64,000 nucleotides of DNA from Valencia hispanica (taxonomy: Eukaryota > Chordata > Actinopteri > Cyprinodontiformes > Valenciidae), in the NCBI GenBank assembly GCA_963556495.2, contig OY747700.1, positions 7,685,520 through 7,749,519 of the forward strand. The letters are read 5' to 3'. Position 1 is the first letter of the stretch, and each line of letters begins with the position of its first letter. Positions 14,783 to 28,500 of this stretch are shown piece by piece. The translations under genes were made by a program, and so were the position numbers. The notes beneath the pieces were generated by a model. The model searched no databases and was not told where the DNA came from. It saw only the letters and a program-made list of their open reading frames with translations.

Positions 14783-16475
14783 TGTATGTATGTATGTATG
14801 TATGTATGTATGTATGTATACATACATAGTCAGATAATAACTAGGCTAAATAAACATGCAACAAATAAAACTGTCAGTCCTACATAAATCAGTCAGATAA
14901 ATAAATAAATAAAATAATAAACAAGTTACTAACTAACAAATTGCCACATAAATAATTATACAGACAGGTAAATAAAAAGTAAAATAAATAACTAACAAAT
15001 GCAACAATGGAAATAAATAAATAAATAAGTAAACAAATTAAATCAGCCAAGTTAACGAGATGCCAACAAATAAAATGCTTGAATTTAAATATCCTGAATA
15101 TATATATATATATATATTTACAGTCGTGGCCAAAAGTTTTGAGAATTACATAAATATTGGAAATTGGAAAAGTTGCTGCTTAAGTTTTTTAACTCAGGTG
15201 AGAATGTTGACGAGCACAAGGCTGGAGATCATTATGTCAGGCTGATTGGGTTAGAATGACAGACTTGACATGTTAAAAGGAGGGTGATGCTTGAAATCAT
15301 TGTTCTTCCATTGTTAACCATGGTGACCTGCAAAGAAACGCGTGCAGCCATCACTGCGTTGCATAAAAATGGCTTTACAGGCAAGGATATTGTGGCTACT
15401 AAAATTGCACCTAAATGAACAATTTATAGGATTATCAAGAACTTCAAGGAAAGAGGTTCAATTCTTGTTAAGAAGGCTTCAGGGCGTCCAAGAAAGTCCA
15501 GCAAGCGCCAGGATCGTCTCCTAAAGAGGATTCAGCTGCGGGATCGGAGTGCCACCAGCAGCAGGCAGGTGTGAGCGCATCTGCACGCACAGTGAGGCAA
15601 AGACTTTTGGAAGATGGCCTGGTGTCAAGAAGGGCAGCAAAGAAGCCACTTCTCTCCAAAAAAAACATCAGGGACAGATTGATCTTCTGCAGAAAGTCTG
15701 GTGAATGGACTGCTGAGGACTGGGGCAAAGTCATTTTCTCCGATAAAGCCACTTTCCGATCGTTTAGGGCATCTGGAAAAAGGCTTGTCCGGAGAAGAAA
15801 AGCTGAGCGCTACCATCAGTCCTGTGTCATGCCAACAGTAAAGCATCCTGAGACCATTCATGTTTGGGGTTGCTTCTCATCCAAGGGAGTGGGCTCACTT
15901 ACAATTTTGCCCCAAAACACAGCCATGAATAAAGAATGGTACCAAAACACCCTCCAACAGCAACTTCTTCCAACAATCCAACAACAGTTTGGTGAAGAAC
16001 AATGCATTTTCCAGCACGATGGAGCACCGTGCCATAAGGCAAAAGTGATAACTAAGTGGCTCGGGGACCAAAACATTGACATTTTGGGTCCATGGCCTGG
16101 AAACTCCCCAGATCTTAATCCCATTGAGAACTTGTGGTCAGTCCTCAAGAGGCGGGTGGACAAACAAAAACCCACTAATTCTGACAAACTCCAAGAAGTG
16201 ATTTTGAAAGAATGGGTTGCTATCAGTCAGGATTAGATTGAGAGCATGCCCAGTCGAATTGCAGAGGTCCTGAAAAAGAAGGGCCAACACTGCAAATACT
16301 GACTCTTTGCATAAATGTCATGTAACTGTCAATAAAAGCCTTTGAAACGTATAAAGTGCTTGTAATTATATTTCAGTACATCACAGAGACAACAGAAACA
16401 AAGATCTAAAAGTAGTTTTACAGCAAACTTTGTGAAAACTAATATTTGTGTCATTCTCAAAACTTTTGGCCACGA

Positions 16476-16542
<67 letters not shown>

Positions 16543-19500
16543 ATCTGATTTCTCTGAAATTTCTAGCAAATCCTTCTCAGCGATACGGCAACACTGTTAA
16601 GAGCAGCAATACAGTTTTACCAACTGAACTTCATTTAAATAAATTTAAAAAAATGATTTTTAGCATGAAACGATCAGGAACAAAACACAATAACAGTTAG
16701 AAAACAAAGACCCAAAGATATGTTGCTGCATTAATACGATCAAAACAAGTAAAAATGTCCGCTTTACCCACAAACATGTGAAAACAAACTTACAGAGACA
16801 TGCTCAAAGTCTTGACCCAGTTCCGGCGAGCTGGCGACCACCTCCCTCTGGGCGATCCACTGCTCCAGCTCGTCCACCTCCCTGTTGAGCTGATACAGCC
16901 AGTACTGCTGCTCCAAGCGGCTCTTTCTCTCCTCCACCAGGTCCTTCAGAGACACGTACAGTCGGTCTATCTGCGACTGACGCTTGCTGATCTGCTCGCT
17001 GTGGAAGACAACACGAAGATAGGAGAAAAGGACATGCAGAAAGAGGCAACAACGGGAGACTCGTGCTATACTTAATTTCATGCTCTGTGCACTAATAAGT
17101 AATTTTGAAGTTTCACATATTGTGCGATATGTACCACAATAAGTGGAGGCGGCAGAGAAATTAGCGGCAGAGAAATCGGTGTTAATCTTGATCGATCAGT
17201 GAACGCATCATGCCTAAGCATCAGCGTAACAACACTCTTCTGTGTGGAAGCTGTAGCTGACAGTCAAGGTTAGCCAATCTCGGCATCAGTAGGGCGTTTA
17301 TAGTCAGAAGAAGCACAAAAAGGTGTAAGAAGCTTAAAAGCAAAGTGGGTTGAAGGAGCGAGAGAGAACAGCACAATTAGCAGACAACATGAAGGCTAAC
17401 CTAAGTACATCTAAACTCATTTTTTTCGGGATTCCTTACCTCCGTTTTTCACGGAGGAGGTTGGATTTAGAAATACCGTAACTCTTTGGGAAATCTGCGT
17501 GCGTTCTAACTGGTGGTGATGGGAGCTCATCTGTCAGATTGTGTGTGTTTTGGAGCTCACCTGTCCGGATGTCCCATCTCCAGCAGCTGTCGACACTGTT
17601 GGGACAGCAGGCCGATGGTCTCAGCGTAGTCCTCGATGGTCTGCTCCAGGAGCAAATGCTTCTTCAGCAGCTGCAGCGTGCTCGGCTCGTCCTGCGGTTC
17701 AAACGTGGCGTCATTAACGTCATGCACAGCAGCCATTGTCAAACGTTCATGTGTCAGTAAAACGTCAACCAATCAGTGCACCTTTCCCTTCTCCTCATTC
17801 ATCATGTGCAGCTCCTGCTCGCTCAGCCAGGCCTCGACTTCGGCCGTGTCGAAGTAATACTGCTGGGCTTGATACATGGCGTCCAGGACCAGCTGCCTCC
17901 TCTCCGTCTCGGCCCACAGCAGAGCCCACAGCTGGGCCAGCTGGTCGTGGCCCGCCCTGGCGCAGTCGGCCTCCGGGCTCCTGATGGAGGCGATGATCCC
18001 AGCCCTCTCTAGGACGTCTTCAATTCTGCTCCTGTGGCCCTCGAGCTCCCTTTGAAGCGTCTGCAGCAAGACAATAAACCCATTCAACAATAAGGTTCTA
18101 TGCATTTATTTGGATGATCTGCAGCAGAAGGAATCTCATTTCCGAAGACCAGCGCTGTTTGTGACGCACAATACAGATTATCTGCTCTCCTGAATGTTGG
18201 TGGAAATCGTGACACAGAGCATCAGCTTTTGCAAAAACAAAGCAGGTGGGCTTAATACATTTGTCAAAATTATTATCTTAGAACATTCACCATTTGAGCT
18301 TTACATATAGAAGTTAATACACAGGACACAAAATATTTAACTGTGCCAATTAGGGGTGTAACGGTACACAAATGAGTATTTTTCGTTACGGCCCTGTCGA
18401 ATCCAGCTGTTTCCTACCTGAACACATGCAGAATGTTTATGTGCAGAACTCAGAGCGCAGTGCAACGTTCCCGCAGGGCAACTTTAAGAAGTGACATCAA
18501 AACAAAAAATAGAAAAGACTCCAAGCTATCACTAAACTCTGCTATTTGGGAACATTAATGGTTTCTCGTGCAGCTAGAGTAAAAAAAGAAAGATGGACCA
18601 AACCAGTACTTTGTCAGTGAACGCATCTTCCAACAGCAATAAGGTCCATAACACGCTCTGCACTGAACTGAATGACTCACCTGAAACAATGTCAAGCTGA
18701 ATGGAAACATCACTGATAATAGAGAAAAACCAGCTGATGTCCACATGACTACCAGTGGCATCGAATTAGCCCACACTTATTTCGGATAAAACAAGTCAGC
18801 GGAATCCCCATTGATGAGAATGATTTTTCCCAACAGCTGCATTCAAGTACAGCTGGGAGACTAGGCTGACAAAAGACAACTCCAGAATTATTTAAGCATG
18901 TTTTATGATCAAATATGGGAAGAGTATTATTTAAACATTTCTAAACATTAACACGGATTCTACTCCGGCTATGTACGCTTGTACTATTTTATTTTTTTAA
19001 AGTCTATTCAAATCTCCAGTCAGTTCTATACTTTCAACATATTTAAGTTATAGAATAACAATAAATAATAAAATAAAATTAATTTCAGGAATTGAAAGGA
19101 AGGAATTCAGGATTTGTTTAATACCAATCAAAGTAAAAAAAAAACTAACTCACACGCACATTTGTATTGATTTTTCTCAATTAAAGTGAACCGAAAACAT
19201 ACCAAACCGTGACTTTAAAACCCCGAATACGTTCCGAACTGTGATTGTACCGTTACACCCCAAGTGCCAATCGTGGCACAATCTAAAATGCAAATTCCTA
19301 GCAAGTAAGATGTTGCTCGGTTTTAATGGATCCCTTTTTAGCTTCAGCTCCAAAGAATCTGTCAGAAAACATAACTGTTGTTTCTTTCGTGTGTATTCCT
19401 GTGTCTGATGTGTTTGTGACCGAATTAAAATTCTGGAAAAATGCAATCTGACCCAAAAAGTAAGTGAACCATAATCAATGTGTGTTTGCACTAGACCTAT

Positions 19501-22500
19501 TTGTTTTGTAAATTAGAGGCTGATCATTAACACAAAATATGGGCCCCGTTTAGTGCAGTAATAGTGAATTATGCTATTACTGTATGATTACATAAGAAAT
19601 TAGATATATTGATTAAAAGTACGATTTAAAAAATATTTTAAGATGTAGACAATGCATCACTGCGGGTGGCAGATAATATGAATAATAATATAAATAATAA
19701 TAATAATAATATGTGCTGATTTTCTTACCTGGTTCTTCTTCATGAGCTGCTGGACAGCTTGCAGGGATGAGCCATGCTCCTGGCACATGGCCAGAGGGAG
19801 GCGCTCCTGGACCCACAACTATAGCAATCGCAACGGGACACACAGAAGTTATCATTTGCAAAATACATTACGGAAAACCCAAAGTACGAAGAGAAGCTCA
19901 TATTAACAAAGGTTTGATGTTTATAGAGATGTGAAATTAGCTCAATCTAACCTCAAGTGTACAAAAACACACAATTATCACACAGTTTCCCGCGTGTCGT
20001 CTCTTTAACTCACAATCTCGTCCTCCAGGTCTCGGCCGACTTGATGAACCTCTTTGGATGCCAGAAGAAGCCGTCGTCTCTCCTTCAGCGGCTCGATCAG
20101 TCGTGCCATCCTGGTCTCCACGGCGGCCTGCCGCTCCACCACCGTGCCCTGGATCTGCGTCTGCTGCGGGATGGAGGCCGTCTGAACCTGGAGCTGCCCC
20201 ACCTCCGTATACCACTCCTCCATCTGGGTCTCCATGGTCTAAAAGAGAGGGAGGAGGAGGAGGAGGAGGAAGATGGCGGACGGGTAAAGGCTTAGGATGC
20301 AAGTTATCCAGAAACGTACCACTTCTGTTTCGCTTTTACTTTAAGTTTTAATCAAAATGAAACAAAAAAACGACCCTACAATAAAATATCTACTAAACAA
20401 TAATTTAAATTTATTTTCAGTCATTTTAAATATATTTTCAGGAATAGAAAGGGAGAAAAAAATAAAAACAATTAAAAATCGGAAATCGGATTTGGCATGA
20501 CACAAATCGTAGATTTTATTTTTAAGCCATATCACTCAGCCCTAGTTACTGTACCCCTTGGCAAGATGGATGCTGGGTATTGAAGTTTGTTTTGGAGTTA
20601 GGATGGTGTGGTAAAGCAGTACTAATGGCGGACGTGTCAAAGGAAGCTGTAAGCAGCAGAGTGAGAGATGCCAGGTGAAAAGATAAAGAAATTAAAGGAA
20701 GAAGTTTCGCTTAAAAGCCCGAGTCCTCCAAACAACCAGCGTGGGAGAAGTCATGAGTCCAACAACACATGCATGTTACGGTCAAATAAAGGGTTCAATT
20801 TGCATAGCATGACAACAAAAACAGATCTCCTCATTTAACTGTGTCCCTGCTAGTTTTTTTAATTTTATTTATAAAGCACCTTTTAAACCCTTAAATCTGG
20901 AGCCATTATTCTCTGATAAACTGACAAATGCTTTCCTCAGTTACAACACAAACCAACCTTCAGGTCGGCGCTACAGAAACAGTTTCTTCCCCCAGGCTCA
21001 GATCAATACCATGCATGTTTGGACTAATTCAACGCTGTCTTCCTCTGTGGTTAAAAAATATATTGTATATTTAGATATTTACAACAACAAAAAAGACTAA
21101 TGCAGGACTGGGCTGAAAGTAGCAGGACAACGACTCTGAATGTACAGCCTGAGCTAATACAGGATGGCTTGGATCAAAGCCCATTCATGTCTTAGAATGG
21201 CCTAGTCAAAGTCCAGACATGAATCTATGTAAGAATCTGTGGTGAGACTTGAATAGTGATGTTAAATAAACAAGTTTATAAACTGATACGTTCTTCAGGA
21301 ACATTTTCCAGAAGCTTCATCCAACATTTTTCAAAAATATGCTAATATTATTTCCGGAAAATCAAAATATTTCCGCTTCAGAACTTCACAGGGGCTAATA
21401 AAAAGAAACACAAGATAAAACAATCATCAGACTACAGGGGATCTCTTTAAAAACCGACTCGGCAACGTCCAAACATTTTTCAAACCATCTTCGGATGAAA
21501 CTCCTTTCAGAGCTAACCGATTTAGCATGAATTTCACCTCAAACCATCTAGAGAAGCTAAAAGAAAAGAAAAAAAAGCATGCAGATAGAAGAGACTGACG
21601 GTGGTGAAATGAGGCAGAATCACAGTTGAAACTACATATTTACATATGTTTCTGATGGAAAACACAAAAACTTTTTCTTTTCTTTACTATCAAACATTAA
21701 ATGAGAGTAAACTTCTTTTTTTTTTGATCAATAGATATTAACATATTTTTTTGTATTTGTGAAATGTCAGAATAATGAGACAGAGAAAATTGTTATGTAC
21801 TTTTTTTTATTTAATTTCGTCAAAATCAGAAGTGTACATACACTTCCTTAGTATTTGCTAAAATTGCTCGGAAACTGTTTCACTTTGCCCAGTCGGTTCT
21901 GGTTTCCTTCCACCAGCTTTCTACAATAGTTCATTTTGACCCACTCCTCTGGACAGAACTGGTAGAACTGGGTCAGGTTTGAAGGCCTTCTTGTTGGGCC
22001 GCAAATTTTCTATGGGACTGAGATCAGGGCTTTGTGATGGCCGCTCCAATACCTTGACTTTAGGGATGTGTATTGGCAAGAATCTGGGGATACGATATGT
22101 ATCGCGACACTATAAGAAAGACTATATATTGTCATTTTTTAAAACTGAATTTAACTGTAGATAAACTGTCACAGCGGTCTAAACACTCCCAACCTGTTTC
22201 ACACTTTAACACATCCAGTTTTATTACTAGATCTAGTTGATCCACTGGAACGAAGAAGGTGAAAACAGCCACAAACTACCAGACATACTTTTATATTTAC
22301 TACTAAAATTACTGTCATCATTAATGGTTGCATTCAAATCCTAAAATAATAAAATTAAAAAATCGATACGTTGCTTTTGAACATCAATTTAATATTGTGA
22401 CATAAAATATTGTGATTTATCGATATTTTCTTACATCCCAATTTTACTTTGTTGTCCTGAAGCCACTCTGTACTCCCATCCCATAATTCCCAGTTGGGAT

Positions 22501-25500
22501 GGTGTTCTGCCTTTTTCCTTACAAATAAACTGTTCATCGTGATGGTCGAACAGTTCAGTTTTTGTTTCGTCAGACCACAGGACAAGTCTCCAGAAATTCA
22601 GGCTTTTGTTCCCATGTTTGAGCTTGAAACTGTATTCTGGCTTCTTTATGGTGGTTTTGAAGTAATGGCTTCCACAGCGGGATTATGGTTGGACGTTCCC
22701 ATGTTTTTATAGCTGCGTATTATCGTCTGAACGGGTGAACGTGGGTCCTTCAGGCCGCACTTCTTTTCTTTCTTTTCAATTCTTCTCCTGATGTCTTTGT
22801 TGATTTCTCTTGATTTTCCCATGATGTCAAAGAAAGAGGCTCAGTGTTTGAGGGGTGCCTTCATATACATCCACAGGGGTGCTACCAATTAACTCAGATG
22901 GACTCAATTAAAAGGTCTCATTCTTTTTCAATAAATCTGCTGTGGTCTGCAGTATGAATGAACGCCTTGTGAGTCGTTTTACCTGAAATAAATGCTCTGG
23001 CGCTGCTGTTTCAGGAGGTTGCAGTTTGTCTGATGCCTTGTCCACACGTAGCCGCGGTATCTCACAAAACGAAGATATTTTTCTACGATCTGGCCCGTCA
23101 TCCACATGAAAAACGCAGATTTACGGCACCGAAAACAAATCTTTTTGAAAACTCGGCCAAAGAGAAGATTCGGGTTTTCTCTATTTTAAGCGCTTTTGCA
23201 TGTGGACAGAAATAACCGGAGTTTTAGGCTCCGCAACAAAAATGCTCCGACATCACTTGAGCGACCTGTGTTTACACTCAGAAACAGCATTTACGCCCTC
23301 AGAGAGGTGTTGGCATTAATAATTGTCCGAGCGCTTTTTGCTTGCTTGTTTTTACAAGCTCAATTACTGCTCTATGTAGAAGTTAGAACATAGAAAGTTA
23401 ATCTGAGTGTATAGGATTAGGGGGAACTACTGCCCCCTACAGGTTTGGCATGTCTATGAATGTGCTTAACGACGCACTGATGCGGTTAGGTGTGGACGGA
23501 GATTTATTTTAAAACGAGGCAGTGAGAATATTCGTTTTTAAAACACCCCGGCTACATGTGTACATGGGTGTTGGAAAACGTCAGGATTATGAGTCTAAAC
23601 TTATTATTATTCAGGATATGCAAACTTCTAGCCTCTGATTGGCTAACAGCAATGTGACTCTTCATGCTGCCTTTAAACAAATAATTAACTTAACTTACTT
23701 CATTGGCGGTGTTACAAAAGACAGATTCCAACAGTTTCCTCCTCAGCTCCTCTTTCTTGGGTAAAAAATGCAACGCAGATCTCTATGTCCACAAATAAAC
23801 CCAAGCCCGACCGTCTTCTGCAATGGTGGGGAGTTGCTACCAGTTAGCTTCAATGCTAACAGTCAGCGTTGGTATCTAGCTTTTACTAGCCGAGATGTGT
23901 TCTTGCTCTCTCCAGGGTGCAAAATCAGCCTTCCCGTGGGCGGAGCCATGACTAATTTTCCCTGTGACGTAGAAGGGACTGCTTTTTTCTGACTCGCTCG
24001 TTTTTACCGTCTGTTTTCTTTCTGTGGCTAACGCAGGCAATGGGAGTTGGATGTTAACGTGCAGCATGCGTTTGCAGCTCAGAGTGACCGATCGTGTTTC
24101 ACGACAAGGAATAAGTATTAAACGGTTTCTCTGTGAACGAGACCGTTACCCGCTTCTGAATGGAATCAGCTGGAGTTTCCATCAGTCTTTGTCGTTTCAC
24201 CCGCCTTGCCTGCTGGTGGTGGTCCGAGGGCCCGGTGGCGCCTGTGTCCGACAGCCTCGCTTCTGTCACTGTGAACCAGGGCAGCTGTGGCTACAATGTA
24301 GTAGCTTTCCACCATCACCGTGTGAATGTGTGCGTGAATGGGTGAATAACTGAATGTAGTGTAAAGCACTTTGTGGTCCTCTGACTGAAAAAGCGCTATA
24401 CAAATGCAGGCCATTTACACTTTTCTTTTGGTTTAAAGACACAATAAATGTAGTGTATGTATACTTCTGACCTTAAAGTAACAAAAAAAAATACATACAC
24501 TGCAAAAAACGATTTCCAAGAAAGTAAAAATCCCTTGCTTGTAAGACATTTAAATATTTTAGAGAAAATATTCACTTGTTCCCATTGGCAGATTTTTTTT
24601 AGCTTATTACAAGCGAAAATATCTTGTATCATTTATTTTTAACTTGTTTCTGGAGTAACCTTTTTTCCAGTGTAATAAAGCATCTTCATTGTATTTATCT
24701 AAACTAATAATCTTCACACGTCGGCCATCTTCTTTTTTTAAGCCTTCAGTCACAAAAGCCACATCATAGGACTTACACTGGAAAAAAGGCTCCTCCAGAA
24801 ACAAGTTAAAAATACATTATACAAGATATTTTTGCTTGTAATAATCTAAGAAAAAATCTGCCAATGGAACAAGTGAATATTTTCTTGAATTTTTTTTTTT
24901 TTTTGCAGTGTACCAATTCTCTCTCACTTTATGCTAACATTTCACAAAAGAAGTTAATATTTATTGATCTAAAACAAAATTTTTATTCTGATTTGATGTT
25001 TGACAGTAAAAAAAAAAATGTTGTATGTAAATATCTGGTTTCAACTGTAAATATTTAGGCCAAAACTGGAAACTTATTCAAATTCAAAAAAGTGTCACAA
25101 CAAGATACATAAATGCTGTAAAAATTAAGAGGATTTCTTTAGCTTCCTAATAATAATAACAAAGAAAATAATAATTTAGCCTCATCGTGTAGAAAATGTG
25201 TTCAATGTGTTCAATGTACACCTACAATGAATAATAAACAGATTTCTTAGGAGAGAAAAATACAAACCCTTTCACCTGCTAGAATAAACAATGTTAAAAT
25301 AAACCAGTTGGATCAAACGTCTCCACGTACTTGTAGCTTCTTCAGCTGTTTGTTGACGGTGGTGAGGTCCTGGCCCTGGTCCACGTAGGCCATCTGACCC
25401 TCCAGCTGGCCCAGCCTCTGGTCGAGGCTTTCGTAGCTCTGCACCAGCAGGTCCGCCTTGTTGGCCTCGAAAAGCTGGCGAGCTTTGGCCTGAGTGGTGC

Positions 25501-28500
25501 TCTCCAGGTCCAGCCAGCACTCCCGGATCTCCTCCAGCTTCCTCCGGACCACCGGGCTCAGTTCCGGCTTCTCCCTAATCAGCTGCTGGCCTTCCTGGAT
25601 GGACAAGAGAAATAAAAATAGAAAGCAGGAGTTTAAAAAAAAACAAGAAGAAAGTAAAAGGTTTATATGTCATTTATTTATTCTTGTAGTTGTTGCCTAT
25701 ATTTAATCGAATAACAACAAAACATTTAACTCAATCTGGGATGGAAAATGGGATCAACATTCAATTCTGTGGCATCTAATCAGAATGATGTGCAGACGAC
25801 ATGCAGCCGGGTGAAGAAGGGACCCCCATAAATAACTTCAGGCTCCACCCCCCACCGGACAAACAGATGGACCATCATTCTTTACGTTCACCTGCTCCAC
25901 TTCATTTATCTCTCATCCCACCCCCCTCCGCACACTAAAATCCTTCTATTTGATTCAGACTGCTCCAGCAGAGCCTGCGTAGGAGGGAACATCTCCCATC
26001 CATTACACAATAAACCGTATAGCCTGTACGTTTATGTGTAGAAGATCAAAAAAAAAAAAAAACAAGTAAAAAATGCTTGTCTGATATATTAGACTCATAA
26101 GGAAAAATTAGAAATGAGAAACTATCGTTAAACACCCCCCACACCAAAATCTTCCACTCACACTCAACATGTGGAGTCTTGGTTTCCATCTGCTTGAATT
26201 TCTCCAGCTTTCTGATTTATGTTTGTTTGTTTATATTCTATTTAATTAAATTTGTAGTCTTCTTTGTTTTTGTCATATATTTTGTCAGTATTTCACCAGC
26301 TAGAATCCCACCGTAGCAATAAGTTTAAAGCTTTAGTCAACGGTGAGGAGGGTCTGCAAAAGGGGCGCTTTGGACCTTCCACAAAACATTGGCTAAAAAT
26401 TACTAACAACAATTAATAACAACAAATAGAGGTTTTAGCAGTTTTTCATTGATTAATTGCATTGAATATTCACAACAGAATGACACTAAAAGTACAAGTA
26501 ATGTTTTTTAGTAAAACTTTTCTTTTCATTAAGTCGGAAACCATTTTTTTTTTTTTTAGATTATTTTCCCAAACTATCAACATCCCATAGAAGAAAATGT
26601 ATATATCCTCTTCTTTTTTTTTTTTTTGCAAAAGAGTTATGTTTATTTATTTTAAAACCTAAAAATAGAAATTTGGAATAAAAAAGGGGGGGGGCTGTTA
26701 CAGATGGATGGGTGGAATGAAAAGGGTCTGCAATGGGGGATGAAGTGGATGAAAGGGATAAAGTGCATCATAAGGAGTGGTGAGTGGGATAAAATAGGAT
26801 TTAAAAAATGGATGAGAAGGATTGATGGGACGAAATAAGCACGATGGAGTAAAATATGAAGATATTGTAAAGAGGATCACTGCGATGAAGAAAGGAGGTT
26901 AGTTAGGCATAGCAAGAATGAGTGGAATGAAATAAGGATTGCAAAACATGGTTGATGAGCAGGATTAAAAAAGGTTGTAAAAATCGATGATTAAGTTGAG
27001 TAGGTTGAAAAGAGGTTATAGACAAGGACAATTAAAAAGAGAGATCAGATTTCTCCTGTTTTAGCCTCCCTTATTTAGCTCCCTGTTAAATCCAGAATAC
27101 AATTTAAGATCCTCCTTCCTACATATAAAGCCCTTAATAATGAAGCTCCATCATACATCAGAGATCTGAAGACACCTGTCCACACCTTCAAACAGTCAGA
27201 CTCCAACCTCCATCATGGCCAAGACCAGAGAGCTGTCCAAGGACACCAGGGACAAGATTGTCCACCTGCACAAGACTGGGATGAGACAATCTACGATAGG
27301 CAAGCGGCTTGGTAAGAAGAGATCAACTGTTGGAGCAATTATTATACAACGGAATAAATCGACGATCACGGACAATCTCCCTCTACCTGGGGCTCCATGC
27401 TAGATCTCACCTGGTGGGGAACACATGATCTAGAGAACGGTGAGGAAACAGCCCAGAACTACACAGAGGGAGAACTGGTCGATGACCTGAAGAGAGCTGG
27501 GACCAAGGTAACAAAGGTTACTATTATTAGCACACTACGTCGTCATGGATTAAAATCCTGCTGCACTTGAAAGGTCCACCTGCTTAAGCCAGAACATGTC
27601 CAGGACCGTCTAAAATTTGCCAAAGACCATCTGGATGATCCAGAGGAGGATTGGGAGAATGTCATGTGGTCAGATGAGACCAAAATAGAAATCTTTGGTA
27701 TAAATGCCACTCGCCGTGTTTAGAGGGGAAAGAATGCTGAGTTGCATCCCAAGAACACCATACCCACTGTGAAGCATGGGGGTGGAAGCATTATGCTGTG
27801 GGGCTGCTCTTCTGCAAAGGGGACAGGACGACTGATCTGTACTAAGGAAAGAATGAATAAGGCCATGTATGGTGAGATTTTGGGCCAAAACCTCCTTCCA
27901 TCAGTGAAAGCATTGAAGATGAAACATGTCTGGATCTTCCAGCAGGACAATGATCCCAAACACATCGCCTAGGCAACGGAGTGGCTACGTAAAAAGCATT
28001 TCAAGGTTCTGGAGTGGCCTAGCCCGTCTCCAGACCTCAATCCAATAGAGAATCTGTGGAGGGAGATGAAAGTCCAGGTTCCCCAGTGACAGCCCCAAAA
28101 CATCCCAGCTCTAGAGAAGATCAGCATGAAGGAATGGGCCAAAATACCAGCTACAGTGTGTGCAAACCTCTGTCATTGCCAACAAAGGTTACTCTACTAG
28201 TATTGAGGTGAACTTTTGTTATTTTCTGCACCAATTATAGACCTCTCTCACCTTTTAAAGTGGGACAACTTGCACAATCGGTGGCTGCCAAATACTTTTT
28301 TGCCCCGCTGTATATTATGATCTCAAAACAAGTACTCAATTACTCAATACACCAGTAGCCTTTTATACCAAATACTTTTTTACTCTTACTTGAGTATTTT
28401 TTTTGGGATTACTACTTTTTACTTTTACTTGAATAAAAATATGTTGAGGAAGTGCTACTTTTACTTGAATACGATCTCTGGCTTGAAAGGAGGCCAGCTT

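Larger units (their letters stand above)
21790..24480 (-). mobile_element. Nested Tc1-like transposon interrupted by several insertions
   Basis: The left terminus near 21812-21850 (TCAGAAGTGTACATACACTT) and the right one near 24437-24478 (TGTAGTGTATGTATACTTCT) are inverted copies of a Tc1 end. Between them, minus-strand Tc1 sequence begins [15 protein letters not shown] near 22822 and ends [17 protein letters not shown] near 22050. The element is split by a hAT at 22062-22442. Its 5' untranslated side contains a MITE (23036-23575), a further repeat (23576-24075) and a LINE 3' end (24155-24420). Confidence 0.7.

Noticed and set aside
14581..14827. Open frames with repeated Tyr-Ile-His-Thr on the minus strand
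   Set aside because: Translation of the (TATG)n microsatellite; not a gene.
19937..20302. Longer frames overlapping the exon at 20014-20238 in other registers
   Set aside because: Shadows of the spectrin exon plus the (GGA)n tract; the in-frame exon has proper splice sites and spectrin homology.
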